The notes below the pieces were generated by a model. The model did not search any database, was not told where the DNA came from, and saw only the letters and a list, made by a program, of their open reading frames with translations. The translations under genes and the position numbers were made by a program. 17,532 nucleotides of DNA from Bdellovibrionales bacterium (GTDB taxonomy: Bacteria > Bdellovibrionota > JAFGOL01). The stretch is taken from the NCBI GenBank assembly GCA_022710165.1, contig JAKLHL010000010.1, positions 1-17,532 of the forward strand. The letters are read 5' to 3'. Positions 1 to 6,442 of this stretch are shown here, piece by piece (the first letter of the stretch is position 1; every line of letters begins with the position of its first letter).

Positions 1-1
1 T

Positions 2-1018
2 ATCCTTAAAAGGGTAAATGGCAGGGATGAAAAGATAGTCTTAGGGCGATTTCCCGATATAAGCATAGAACAAGCTCGTAAACTTGCACAGGTTAATAAG
101 GGTGAAGTTGCAAAGGGTCTAAATCCTAATACTGAAAAGAAAAAACTAAAGCATGAGATGACCTTAAAAGTCCTTTTTGATGAATACCTAGAACGTTACG
201 CTAAACAACACAAAAAAACATGGGGATACGACGAGAAGCAATTTAAACGCTATCTTTCTACGTGGCAGTATAGAAAACTAACTACTATTCAAAAGCAAGA
301 TATTGAAAGACTTCATCACAAAATTGGAGATGAACATGGGCTATATGCAGCCAACAGACTCTTGTCTTTTTTAAAAACATTGTTTAACAAGGCTAAAGAG
401 TGGGGGTGGGATGGCGGTAATCCTGCAAACGGAGTAAAAAAGTTTCGTGAAAAATCTCGTGATAGATTTTTACAACCTCAGGAACTACCAAGGTTTTTTA
501 AAGCGTTAGAGCAAGAAACCAATCAAACGATAAAAGATTATGTATGGCTTTCCCTACTTACAGGGGCAAGAAAATCAAACGTTCTTGCTATGCGATGGGA
601 AGAAGTCAACTTTACAAGAAAAATATGGCGTATAACTGAAACAAAAAACTATGAATCAGTAAGCATCCCTTTGGTTAAAGAGGCACTGGATATATTAAAG
701 AGAAGAAAAAAAGAGTCAGAGAGTGACGAGTGGGTTTTCCCAAGCCTCACCAGCGAGTCTGGACATTTAATGGAACCCAAACGGGTTTGGCAGAGAGTTC
801 TAAAAACTGCAAAAATAGAAAATCTACGTATACATGACATTAGAAGAACACTGGGAAGTTATCAGGCAATAACTGGTGCGAGTATGTTAATTATTGGTAA
901 GACACTGGGACATAAGTCACAACAAGCGACACAGGTTTATTCAAGACTTAATGATGACCCTGTTAGGGTCTCAATGGGTCAAGCTATAAAACTTATTATG
1001 GAGGAATCTAAAAAATGA
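2..1018 (+). CDS. int: Tyrosine integrase, P4/DUF4102 type (5' end cut by window edge)
   Basis: Site-specific tyrosine recombinase expected to integrate and excise the element. The open frame continues to the left edge: the residues before the first internal Met (158) read as the end of a DUF4102-type arm-binding domain (LGRFPDISIEQARKLA, then EVAKGLNP). Met158 is therefore not the start, and probably some 50-60 residues lie outside the window. Counting from Met158, a SAM-like core-binding domain covers about residues 1-95 and the catalytic domain 105-270. The catalytic set is visible: Arg138 in TGARKSN, His226 and Arg229 in HDIRR, His252 in LGHKS and nucleophile Tyr261 in VYSRL. Its stop overlaps the next start (ATGA at 1015-1018). 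The integrase type and the tRNA gene at the other end of the block support tRNA-targeted integration. Family assignment is secure; the integration site is inferred. Confidence 0.95.
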   Translation: MLKRVNGRDEKIVLGRFPDISIEQARKLAQVNKGEVAKGLNPNTEKKKLKHEMTLKVLFDEYLERYAKQHKKTWGYDEKQFKRYLSTWQYRKLTTIQKQDIERLHHKIGDEHGLYAANRLLSFLKTLFNKAKEWGWDGGNPANGVKKFREKSRDRFLQPQELPRFFKALEQETNQTIKDYVWLSLLTGARKSNVLAMRWEEVNFTRKIWRITETKNYESVSIPLVKEALDILKRRKKESESDEWVFPSLTSESGHLMEPKRVWQRVLKTAKIENLRIHDIRRTLGSYQAITGASMLIIGKTLGHKSQQATQVYSRLNDDPVRVSMGQAIKLIMEESKK

Positions 1019-1890
1019 TTACTCGTGAGAAAGTATTAGAACTGTTTACTAAAGAAAAAAGTCATTTATTTGGAATAATACGTATGGATGATGATATTTT
1101 TAGATGCAGAGACATAGGAGAGGGTGAAGTTAGAAGGAAACTTAAAAGAGTATATTTTATGAGGTCTGAGGTCTTTCATGTCAGGAATGTTTTAGGACGT
1201 CTTGCTCATCCTAAACTTCTTGAACTAGAACACATGATTGGTTTTTATATATGTGACATGTTAGAGCAGGCAAACTTATTTAATGAAAAAGATTTTTCTA
1301 CCATTTGGAGTGACTGTTCATTGCTCTTTAATGCCATTAACCGTTCGCATGAAAAGATAAGAGAAGAAATTAAAGGACTAGGAATAGGGCATGATATAGA
1401 AATCTTATATTTTATTCTTTTCTGGAGAAAGGTAGAACAGCTTTTTTTAATTGAAGATAATGACGTAGATAGTGCTTTTGTTTTGTTTCGTGATGCAATG
1501 GAAACTTATAGGAGGTATTTCTTAACTCAAACTTTTTTTAAACTAATGGATAACACCAATAAGCATACCCCTAAGTTAATTGAAGCAACAGCCAACCTAA
1601 TGAAGTATCACGATGAAAAAGGTAGGCAAGAAGTCCATGCACTTTATAAAAAACAGAAAATAGAAGCGGGCAAAGCTAGTCGTGAGAAAGAGTATGGTGC
1701 TATAAAAAGATTTGTTTTAGACATGTATAGTGAGCGTAAATATACCAGCATGAGACAGGCTGCGAAAGAAATAGAAAAAAAATATAAAGAATGGATAAAA
1801 ACTCAATCAGAGATTAAGCCTCTTTCTAGAACAAACAGTTTTGAAACAATTTACAAGTGGATTAGGGAAATCAATACCCGTAAGCATTAG
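1015..1890 (+). CDS. Unrecognised protein translationally coupled to the integrase
   Basis: A 291-residue soluble protein that I do not recognise. It starts at ATG 1015, overlapping the integrase stop by four bases, so the two are probably co-translated. The N-terminal 200 residues are predicted mostly helical, with no catalytic motif, signal peptide or membrane segment. The last 80 residues are strongly basic and contain SMRQAAKEIEKKYKEW followed by FETIYKWIREI, which has the spacing of a helix-turn-helix with a recognition helix; this reading is an inference. Its position between the integrase and the excisionase-like gene suggests a role in recombination control or element regulation. It could equally be an unrelated passenger. 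Confidence is high that it is a gene and low on function. Confidence 0.7.
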   Translation: MITREKVLELFTKEKSHLFGIIRMDDDIFRCRDIGEGEVRRKLKRVYFMRSEVFHVRNVLGRLAHPKLLELEHMIGFYICDMLEQANLFNEKDFSTIWSDCSLLFNAINRSHEKIREEIKGLGIGHDIEILYFILFWRKVEQLFLIEDNDVDSAFVLFRDAMETYRRYFLTQTFFKLMDNTNKHTPKLIEATANLMKYHDEKGRQEVHALYKKQKIEAGKASREKEYGAIKRFVLDMYSERKYTSMRQAAKEIEKKYKEWIKTQSEIKPLSRTNSFETIYKWIREINTRKH

Positions 1891-2000
1891 CGTATGGCTT
1901 CAACATGCTGACATAATACTTTAGCACGCTGACGCTCTGTTATTATTAACAAAAATGTCCATAATGGTCTCTGTGATAACAAATTTATCTGGAGGTTATT
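1891..2000 (+). promoter_or_regulatory. Putative control region before the excisionase-like gene
   Basis: A 110-base gap with two near-identical 9-mers, CATGCTGAC (1904-1912) and CACGCTGAC (1925-1933), in direct orientation and exactly 21 bases apart, about two helical turns. A small inverted repeat, GATAA-caaat-TTATC (1975-1989), abuts the GGAGG ribosome-binding site (1991-1995). I see no convincing -35/-10 pair. Binding by the adjacent HTH protein is inferred only from spacing and location. Confidence 0.3.
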
Positions 2001-2216
2001 GTGGATAAACATGAAACTGAACAACTACTTTCTCGTCAAGAAACAGCAAAATTTTTAGGAGTTACCGAGGGAACTCTAGCTGTGTGGGCTTGCACAAAAA
2101 GGTATGATTTAAAGTATGTTAAAGTGGGTCGCCTTGTTAAATATCGCTATTCAGATATTGAAAGGTTTTTAGAACAGCGAACACAGAACAGTAATTCTCC
2201 AAGCATAGGTAAGTAA
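2001..2216 (+). CDS. AlpA/excisionase-like helix-turn-helix protein
   Basis: A 71-residue DNA-binding protein starting at GTG 2001, with GGAGG five bases upstream. Residues 9-60 match the MerR-like HTH_17/excisionase pattern: LSRQETAKFLGVTEGTLAVW for the helix-turn-helix, then a wing-like KYVKVGRLVKYRYSDIERFL. Proteins of this class act as recombination directionality factors or as transcription factors (AlpA) for integrase genes. It lies downstream of the integrase and two bases ahead of the replication gene (stop 2216, next ATG 2218), so it may be cotranscribed with replication functions and link excision with replication. The DNA-binding assignment is strong; excisionase versus regulator cannot be decided here. 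Confidence 0.85.
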   Translation: MDKHETEQLLSRQETAKFLGVTEGTLAVWACTKRYDLKYVKVGRLVKYRYSDIERFLEQRTQNSNSPSIGK

Positions 2217-2217
2217 A

Positions 2218-4131
2218 ATGGAGAATTATATAGTCCCTAGACAGCTTCAAAAAGATGGGGTGGGCTTTGTTAAGCTAAAGCCACAATCAAAAGTCCCGTT
2301 TGAAAAAGAATGGCAGAATAATCCTTATAATTATTCGTCTATAAATGAATGGGTTAGTGCTAATAATAACTATGGGATTATCGGCGGATATGGCGACCTT
2401 GTAGTTGTTGATGCTGATACGGAAGAATTGCGTTGCATTATAAAAGAGAAGCTGTGTCAGACGTTTTCTGTCAAAACTCCTAAAAAAGGTGAACACTTCT
2501 ATTTTTATTGTAAAGGTCTTGATGCGAAAGTTGTGCTAAACAAAGGTAATGTGCATCACGGAGAAATTATTGCTAAAGGGTCGCAAGTTGTCGGTGCTGG
2601 GTCAATACATCCTGAAACTGGAACAGAATACACCGTTGAGAACGATATTGATATTGCCAACATAACAAAAGAAAAACTCTATGAAGTATTAAAAGACTAT
2701 ATACCTAATTCAACGCAAGGAAGAGAAATTCATAAAGATTATAAATCTCTAATACAGCGATATGGAGAACCCTATTATTTAAATGACAAAGGCTTCCTTA
2801 CATCGCTAAATCAGTCTTTCTGGGCAGGGTTACATAGTGCGGAACATATTGAACTATATGAGCCAAGAGAAAAAGAGTTTTATCGCTATGACTCAGAGAC
2901 AGGGCTTTATAAAGAGGTGTCGGAAGATATAATTAAACAAGAAATATGCAAAAGATTGCTACAGGTTTCAAGAGACCACTCTTTAAGGGCATTGGAACAG
3001 AAAAGAACGAACTCGGCTTTAAGTCAGATTGTTTCGCACCTTAAAGGCATTGAAGAAAAAAAGTATATCTTCGTTGATAAGAAAAAGGTTATCCATCTTA
3101 CCAATGGAGTTATTGAGTTTAAGGAAAACAGCAATGCTGATTTTGTGAGTTTTTCTCCTGACTTCTATTCAAGGAATAGCTCTCCAATCACCTTTAATGA
3201 AAATGCAAAGTGCGAACGGTTTTTAAATGAATTTTTAAGACCAGCGTTACAGGAAGATGATGTTATTTTACTACAAAAGTATATAGGGCTATGCCTTTTA
3301 GGGAGTAATCTTATACAGCGGTTCTTAATCCTAGACGGTAAGGCTGGTAGAGGTAAGTCAACACTCTCAATTATTATTCAAAAACTTATAGGGATGAATA
3401 ACGTATCAGAATTGCGAACCAAGCAGTTAAGCGAGAGATTTGAATTATATAGGTTTAGGAAAAAGACCTTGTTGGTTGGTGTTGACGTGCCTGGCAGATT
3501 TCTTTCTGAAAGGGGTGCTTATGTAATAAAGGGACTTGTCGGCGGAGATTGGTTTGATGCCGAGCAAAAAGGTGGGACTGGTAATTTTCAGATAAAAGGT
3601 AATTATTGTATCGTTATAACTTCTAACTCCAGACTGCAAGTTAAGTTAGATGGTGATTTGGGTGCTTGGAAAAGGCGATTATTGATTGTTGATTTTAACG
3701 CACCAGCTCCAAAAAAGAAGATTCCAAACTTTGCAGACATTCTTTTAAAGGAAGAGGCGAGCGGGATATTAAACTGGGCATTGGAAGGATTAGCTTTATT
3801 ATTCCAAGATATTGATAACTACGGTGATATATTCCTATCAGATAGGCAACAAGCAATAGTTGATAGCCTATTGGCTGAAAGTGATAGTTTAAGGTGTTTT
3901 TTAGAGGAGAGGGTTGTCAGCATCACTGATGGTGATTTATCAATAAATGAAATTGTAGAGAGATATGCGGAATACTGTCCAACAAAGAGCTGGAACCCCA
4001 AGCCTATTACAGTTATTCAAAAGGAAGTTGAAGAACTGATGCTTGAACTATTTCAGACGGCAAAATCACACTCAATAAAACGAGAAGGTAAAAGTGTCAG
4101 AGGGTTTAGAAAGGTTACTTTCAAGGAATAG
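2218..4131 (+). CDS. PrimPol / SF3 helicase replication protein (P4-like)
   Basis: A 637-residue replication initiator combining priming and unwinding. The N-terminal 170 residues resemble the bifunctional primase/polymerase (AEP) fold: the metal-binding DxD is Asp65-Ala-Asp67 in VVVDADTEE, His93 sits in KKGEHFYFYC, and HHGEIIAKGSQVVGAGSIHPETG is the family's later strand region. A linker follows, then a D5_N/SF3 helicase region from about 300. Walker A is Gly374-Thr382 (GKAGRGKST), a Walker B-like strand ends at Asp423 (LLVGVDVP), and an SF3 motif C-like stretch, IVITSNSRLQ, precedes an arginine-finger-like WKRRLL. Such proteins replicate phage satellites, plasmids and integrated islands after excision. 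It is followed three bases later by a zinc-ribbon gene. Domain assignments are confident; autonomous replication of this element is inferred. Confidence 0.92.
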   Translation: MENYIVPRQLQKDGVGFVKLKPQSKVPFEKEWQNNPYNYSSINEWVSANNNYGIIGGYGDLVVVDADTEELRCIIKEKLCQTFSVKTPKKGEHFYFYCKGLDAKVVLNKGNVHHGEIIAKGSQVVGAGSIHPETGTEYTVENDIDIANITKEKLYEVLKDYIPNSTQGREIHKDYKSLIQRYGEPYYLNDKGFLTSLNQSFWAGLHSAEHIELYEPREKEFYRYDSETGLYKEVSEDIIKQEICKRLLQVSRDHSLRALEQKRTNSALSQIVSHLKGIEEKKYIFVDKKKVIHLTNGVIEFKENSNADFVSFSPDFYSRNSSPITFNENAKCERFLNEFLRPALQEDDVILLQKYIGLCLLGSNLIQRFLILDGKAGRGKSTLSIIIQKLIGMNNVSELRTKQLSERFELYRFRKKTLLVGVDVPGRFLSERGAYVIKGLVGGDWFDAEQKGGTGNFQIKGNYCIVITSNSRLQVKLDGDLGAWKRRLLIVDFNAPAPKKKIPNFADILLKEEASGILNWALEGLALLFQDIDNYGDIFLSDRQQAIVDSLLAESDSLRCFLEERVVSITDGDLSINEIVERYAEYCPTKSWNPKPITVIQKEVEELMLELFQTAKSHSIKREGKSVRGFRKVTFKE

Positions 4132-4134
4132 ATT

Positions 4135-4674
4135 ATGACTTTAGATATTACAAAACTTGAAAACGTGAATTGTCAGCAAGAGAAGATACTTGCCCGATGC
4201 CCTGCTTGTTCTGAAATTGGACAGGATAAAAAAGGAGAGCATTTATTCATAGATGATGAAGGTAGATTTGGTTGCATAGTTTATCCCGACAAAGCAGGTA
4301 AAGAACACAGGAAAAGGATTTTTACACTTGTCGGTATTAAAACAACGGAGCGATACATAACCGTTAAGAACAACGATAATAAACAAACGGGTGTTATTAT
4401 TTTGGATGTATTGGGACGGCTGGGACGCCAAAAAAATAGTTTGTCTAAAAAAACAGAAATACCTGATGTATTTTCTAATAAATTAGAAACTGACTATAAA
4501 AACAGTGTCCCAAGTGTCCCAGATAAAGACATAGAATGGCTCTTTGAAGACTTTATTGAGAGAGCATCCATAAAGGAATATGAAGCAGGACTGGCAAGGC
4601 ATATAGCAGAAAAGCAGGCTTTTATAGATGTCGTTTCAGCTAATGATTTAGGAAAAAAACGGAGATTTTTTTGA
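4135..4674 (+). CDS. Small zinc-ribbon-like protein of the replication module
   Basis: A 179-residue protein with an N-terminal Cys/His cluster: Cys22 and Cys25 in RCPACSE, His36, Cys47 in GRFGCIVYP and His58. This looks like a zinc-binding module of the kind found in primase-associated proteins. The middle carries the short repeats LGRLGR and SVPSVP, encoded by 9-bp tandem repeats (see repeat entries). The C-terminus is charged and helical. ATG 4135 follows the helicase stop by three bases with AAGGA upstream, and its own stop overlaps the next gene by one base, so these genes form one transcription unit. An accessory role in replication is inferred from context. No enzymatic motif is seen. 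Confidence 0.75.
   Translation: MTLDITKLENVNCQQEKILARCPACSEIGQDKKGEHLFIDDEGRFGCIVYPDKAGKEHRKRIFTLVGIKTTERYITVKNNDNKQTGVIILDVLGRLGRQKNSLSKKTEIPDVFSNKLETDYKNSVPSVPDKDIEWLFEDFIERASIKEYEAGLARHIAEKQAFIDVVSANDLGKKRRFF
4412..4521. repeat. Paired 9-bp tandem repeats sharing TGGGAC, iteron-like
   Basis: Inside the zinc-ribbon gene TGGGACG occurs at 4412-4418 and 4421-4427 (9-bp period). AGTGTCCCA occurs as a perfect tandem pair at 4504-4512 and 4513-4521 (also 9-bp period). The second pair is the first in inverted orientation (TGGGAC versus GTCCCA), giving four copies of the core in 110 bases. They encode LGRLGR and SVPSVP, so coding repetition explains them in part. Their position just after the initiator gene makes an origin or initiator-binding role possible but unproven. 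Confidence 0.35.
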
Positions 4675-5189
4675 TGGGCAGATGGTCTTATTCTAATAGG
4701 TGGACGGTTGAAGATTGCAAGACAATCACAACAAAATTTCTTAATGAGCATAAATACTTTAATGGCGGTGTTCGTTGGGGGAGCATGAGTTGGTCTCGTA
4801 ACGGCGAAAAAACGGGAAGCATTAGTTTTAGCGTTTCAACGATACAGGGAGAGGAATATATACATTTTAAATATACACAAACGAACAGAGACACAAAAGA
4901 AAAGACTGAGCTTGATTATAAAGTACAACTTACTTGGACACCGTGTTACTTCGGGGGGCGTAGATGGTGGTTTATATGCCCTCTGATAGTTAATGGCAGG
5001 GAGTGTAATCGCAAGGTGGGTGTTTTATATCTTGGTAACGGAAAGTATTTTGGATGCAGGCACTGCTACAACCTCACCTATACAAGCTCAAAAGAGAGTC
5101 ACAGCTTTGATAGATTATATCGGGATTTGGGTATGGGTTTTGGAATAACAGCAAAACAAGTAAAAAACATTTTAAGAGGAGGATTTTGA
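4674..5189 (+). CDS. Four-cysteine zinc-finger-like protein of unknown function
   Basis: A 171-residue protein from ATG 4674, which overlaps the previous stop by one base and has GGAG at 4661-4664. The TTG at 4671 is in frame but less likely as a start. A tryptophan-rich N-terminal part (MGRWSYSNRW, VRWGSMSW) precedes a C-terminal zinc-ribbon-like module: Cys102 in RWWFICP, Cys111, then Cys128 and Cys131 in FGCRHCYNLTYTSS. The GRRWWFxCP...YFGCRHCYxLTY signature is, from memory, common in uncharacterised proteins of prophages and integrated elements. Tight packing with its neighbours suggests an element-maintenance or replication role. No catalytic residues are recognised. Confidence 0.72.
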   Translation: MGRWSYSNRWTVEDCKTITTKFLNEHKYFNGGVRWGSMSWSRNGEKTGSISFSVSTIQGEEYIHFKYTQTNRDTKEKTELDYKVQLTWTPCYFGGRRWWFICPLIVNGRECNRKVGVLYLGNGKYFGCRHCYNLTYTSSKESHSFDRLYRDLGMGFGITAKQVKNILRGGF

Positions 5190-5191
5190 TT

Positions 5192-6046
5192 ATGGCTACG
5201 GAAAAACAGATAAAAGCTAACAAGGAAAATGCTCAATTATCTACAGGAGCAATAACAGAGGAGGGCAAGGCTATAGTCGCCTGTAATGCCATTAAACACG
5301 GCATATTTGCAAAGACCCTTGTTATAGGAGGTGGATACATAAGGGAGGACGAAAATGAATATAAAGAGCTTCTGGATAATCTTACTGAAACTTTGCATCC
5401 AAACAATCAATTGGAACATCTTCTGGTTGAGAAAATAGCGACCGACTTCTGGAGATTAAAACGAGTAATTCGCTTTGAAACAGCTAGCATCCACGCTTTT
5501 TTAAGAGAACTTGTTGCTAATCGTTATAGCGATGGCAATTTTATGAATACCGTCAGAGATAACAGCCAACTAGATAAAGGTATTGCAGAAAAACGGTCAT
5601 ATATTCAATGGAATAAAAAGTATCTCAAATGTTTAAGAGAGGGCATAGCTACTTTTGATAAACCAGAATGGGATGGTGGGGGTGTGCTTGTGGATATTGA
5701 AGATAAATTACTTCTTGTTTGCGAAGAATTGGGTATAGATATTGGAGAGGACGATGACGCAACATTTGATTTTCTGCAAGACATGATAAAGAAAGCAGGG
5801 CTAACAGAAGAAAATATACGAGAGGCACTTATTACAGCTTTAGAGAATAAAAATGAAAAGTACGAAGCTGAAATATCAGAAATGGAACGGCAAAAAAAGA
5901 GCAATAATGAGGCTGATGCTTTTAATGCAGAGTTAGGGTCTTTGCCATCCACAGATAACGCCGATAAGATTATGCGTTATGAGTCTTTTATTCAGAAATC
6001 CATAGCTCAAAATTTAATACTACTTAGGAACTTACAAAGGGTGTGA
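5192..6046 (+). CDS. Element-associated hypothetical protein with KHG N-terminal signature
   Basis: 284 residues from ATG 5192, which has a strong AGAGGAGG (5175-5182) nine bases upstream; the in-frame TTG at 5186 is rejected as too close to it. The N-terminus (residues 1-40) carries the pattern KQIKANKENAQLSTGAITEEGKA followed by NAIKHGIFAK, which I recognise as a widespread but uncharacterised family in phages and integrated elements. The remainder is helical and acidic, with likely coiled-coil stretches around residues 205-235. No enzymatic motif, signal peptide or membrane segment. It closes the left-hand plus-strand operon and converges with the minus-strand regulator, with only 35 bases between the two stop codons. 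Function unknown. Confidence 0.72.
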   Translation: MATEKQIKANKENAQLSTGAITEEGKAIVACNAIKHGIFAKTLVIGGGYIREDENEYKELLDNLTETLHPNNQLEHLLVEKIATDFWRLKRVIRFETASIHAFLRELVANRYSDGNFMNTVRDNSQLDKGIAEKRSYIQWNKKYLKCLREGIATFDKPEWDGGGVLVDIEDKLLLVCEELGIDIGEDDDATFDFLQDMIKKAGLTEENIREALITALENKNEKYEAEISEMERQKKSNNEADAFNAELGSLPSTDNADKIMRYESFIQKSIAQNLILLRNLQRV

Positions 6047-6081
6047 TAATTGGGTTTGTTTTGCAGAAAACAGTATCTTGA

Positions 6082-6327
6082 CTAAGAGATATCCTTGAAA
6101 AATTGAGCTAGTGATATATTGAGGGCTTTGGTTATTGAATAAAGCACAGATACGGAAAAGCTATATTTAGCTGTCTCCACTTCATGTAAATACTTAGTTG
6201 AAATATCAGACTGAAAGGCAAGCTCTTCCAGTGTTAGCCCCTGCTTCTGTCTAAGAGTTCTAACTTTAATGCCCACCTTTCTCAAAAATGACCATTCAGG
6301 CTTGTAGTGTGTTTCCGCTTTCGCCAT
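6082..6327 (-). CDS. XRE-family regulator, candidate controller of the RM gene
   Basis: An 81-residue helix-turn-helix protein. The chosen start is ATG at 6327-6325, preceded on its own strand by AGGGGTGA and a ten-base spacer. A longer in-frame Met at 6465 would overlap the divergent RM gene, has no ribosome-binding site and would place operators inside the gene, so it is rejected. Residues 17-75 form an XRE/Cro domain: IKVRTLRQKQGLTLEELAFQSDISTKYLHEVE, then LYSITKALNISLAQFF. Size, fold and divergent position next to a restriction-modification gene are those of restriction controller (C) proteins, which time nuclease expression after entry into a new cell. Three copies of a near-palindrome flank its start (see operator entry), consistent with autoregulation and control of the RM gene. 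The regulatory role is inferred. Confidence 0.88.
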   Translation of the reverse strand: MAKAETHYKPEWSFLRKVGIKVRTLRQKQGLTLEELAFQSDISTKYLHEVETAKYSFSVSVLYSITKALNISLAQFFKDIS

Positions 6328-6429
6328 AACGTATGCGTCACCCCTCTTTCCCAAGAGTAGAGGTAAAACGGGACTATAAACATAACGTATGCGTTGAAAA
6401 TCTTTAAAATGTAATATAACGTATGCGTT
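6326..6429. promoter_or_regulatory. Three-copy operator array between regulator and RM gene
   Basis: ATAACGTATGCGT occurs three times, identically, at 6326-6338, 6382-6394 and 6416-6428. The core AACGTATGCGTT is an imperfect palindrome (outer AACG/CGTT match, one central pair differs); copy 1 ends in C instead of T. Copy starts are 56 and 34 bases apart. Copy 1 overlaps the regulator's start codon. Copy 2 lies just upstream of a minus-strand -10-like TATAGT (6378-6373). Copy 3 overlaps the plus-strand -10 candidate. This is the expected layout for a dimeric XRE repressor/activator. Repetition and position are directly seen; the bound protein is inferred. Confidence 0.75.
6394..6420 (+). promoter_or_regulatory. 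Candidate promoter of the RM gene
   Basis: TTGAAA (6394-6399) and TATAAC (6415-6420) separated by 15 bases, followed by AAAGAGG (6430-6436) and ATG 6443. The spacing is short of the usual 17, and both hexamers touch operator copies 2 and 3. Such a weak, operator-covered promoter would need regulation. Low confidence on the exact elements. Confidence 0.3.
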
Positions 6430-6442
6430 AAAGAGGTCTTTA

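Noticed and set aside
158..160. ATG 158 as the integrase start
   Set aside because: The open frame continues to the window edge and encodes recognisable arm-domain residues (LGRFPDISIEQARKLA), so this Met is internal.
4504..4521. Tandem AGTGTCCCA pair as part of a CRISPR-like array
   Set aside because: Repeat units are 9 bases with no spacers; no CRISPR array or cas gene is visible anywhere in the window.
4671..4673. TTG 4671 as start of the four-cysteine protein
   Set aside because: ATG 4674 in the same frame has better spacing from GGAG and overlaps the upstream stop by one base.
5186..5188. TTG 5186 as start of the KHG-signature protein
   Set aside because: It lies only three bases after AGAGGAGG; ATG 5192 has ideal spacing and matches the family's usual N-terminus.
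6057..6072. Hairpin TGTTTT-GCAG-AAAACA between the convergent stops as a terminator
   Set aside because: The stem is only six pairs and A/T-rich with no clear T tract; not supportable as a terminator.
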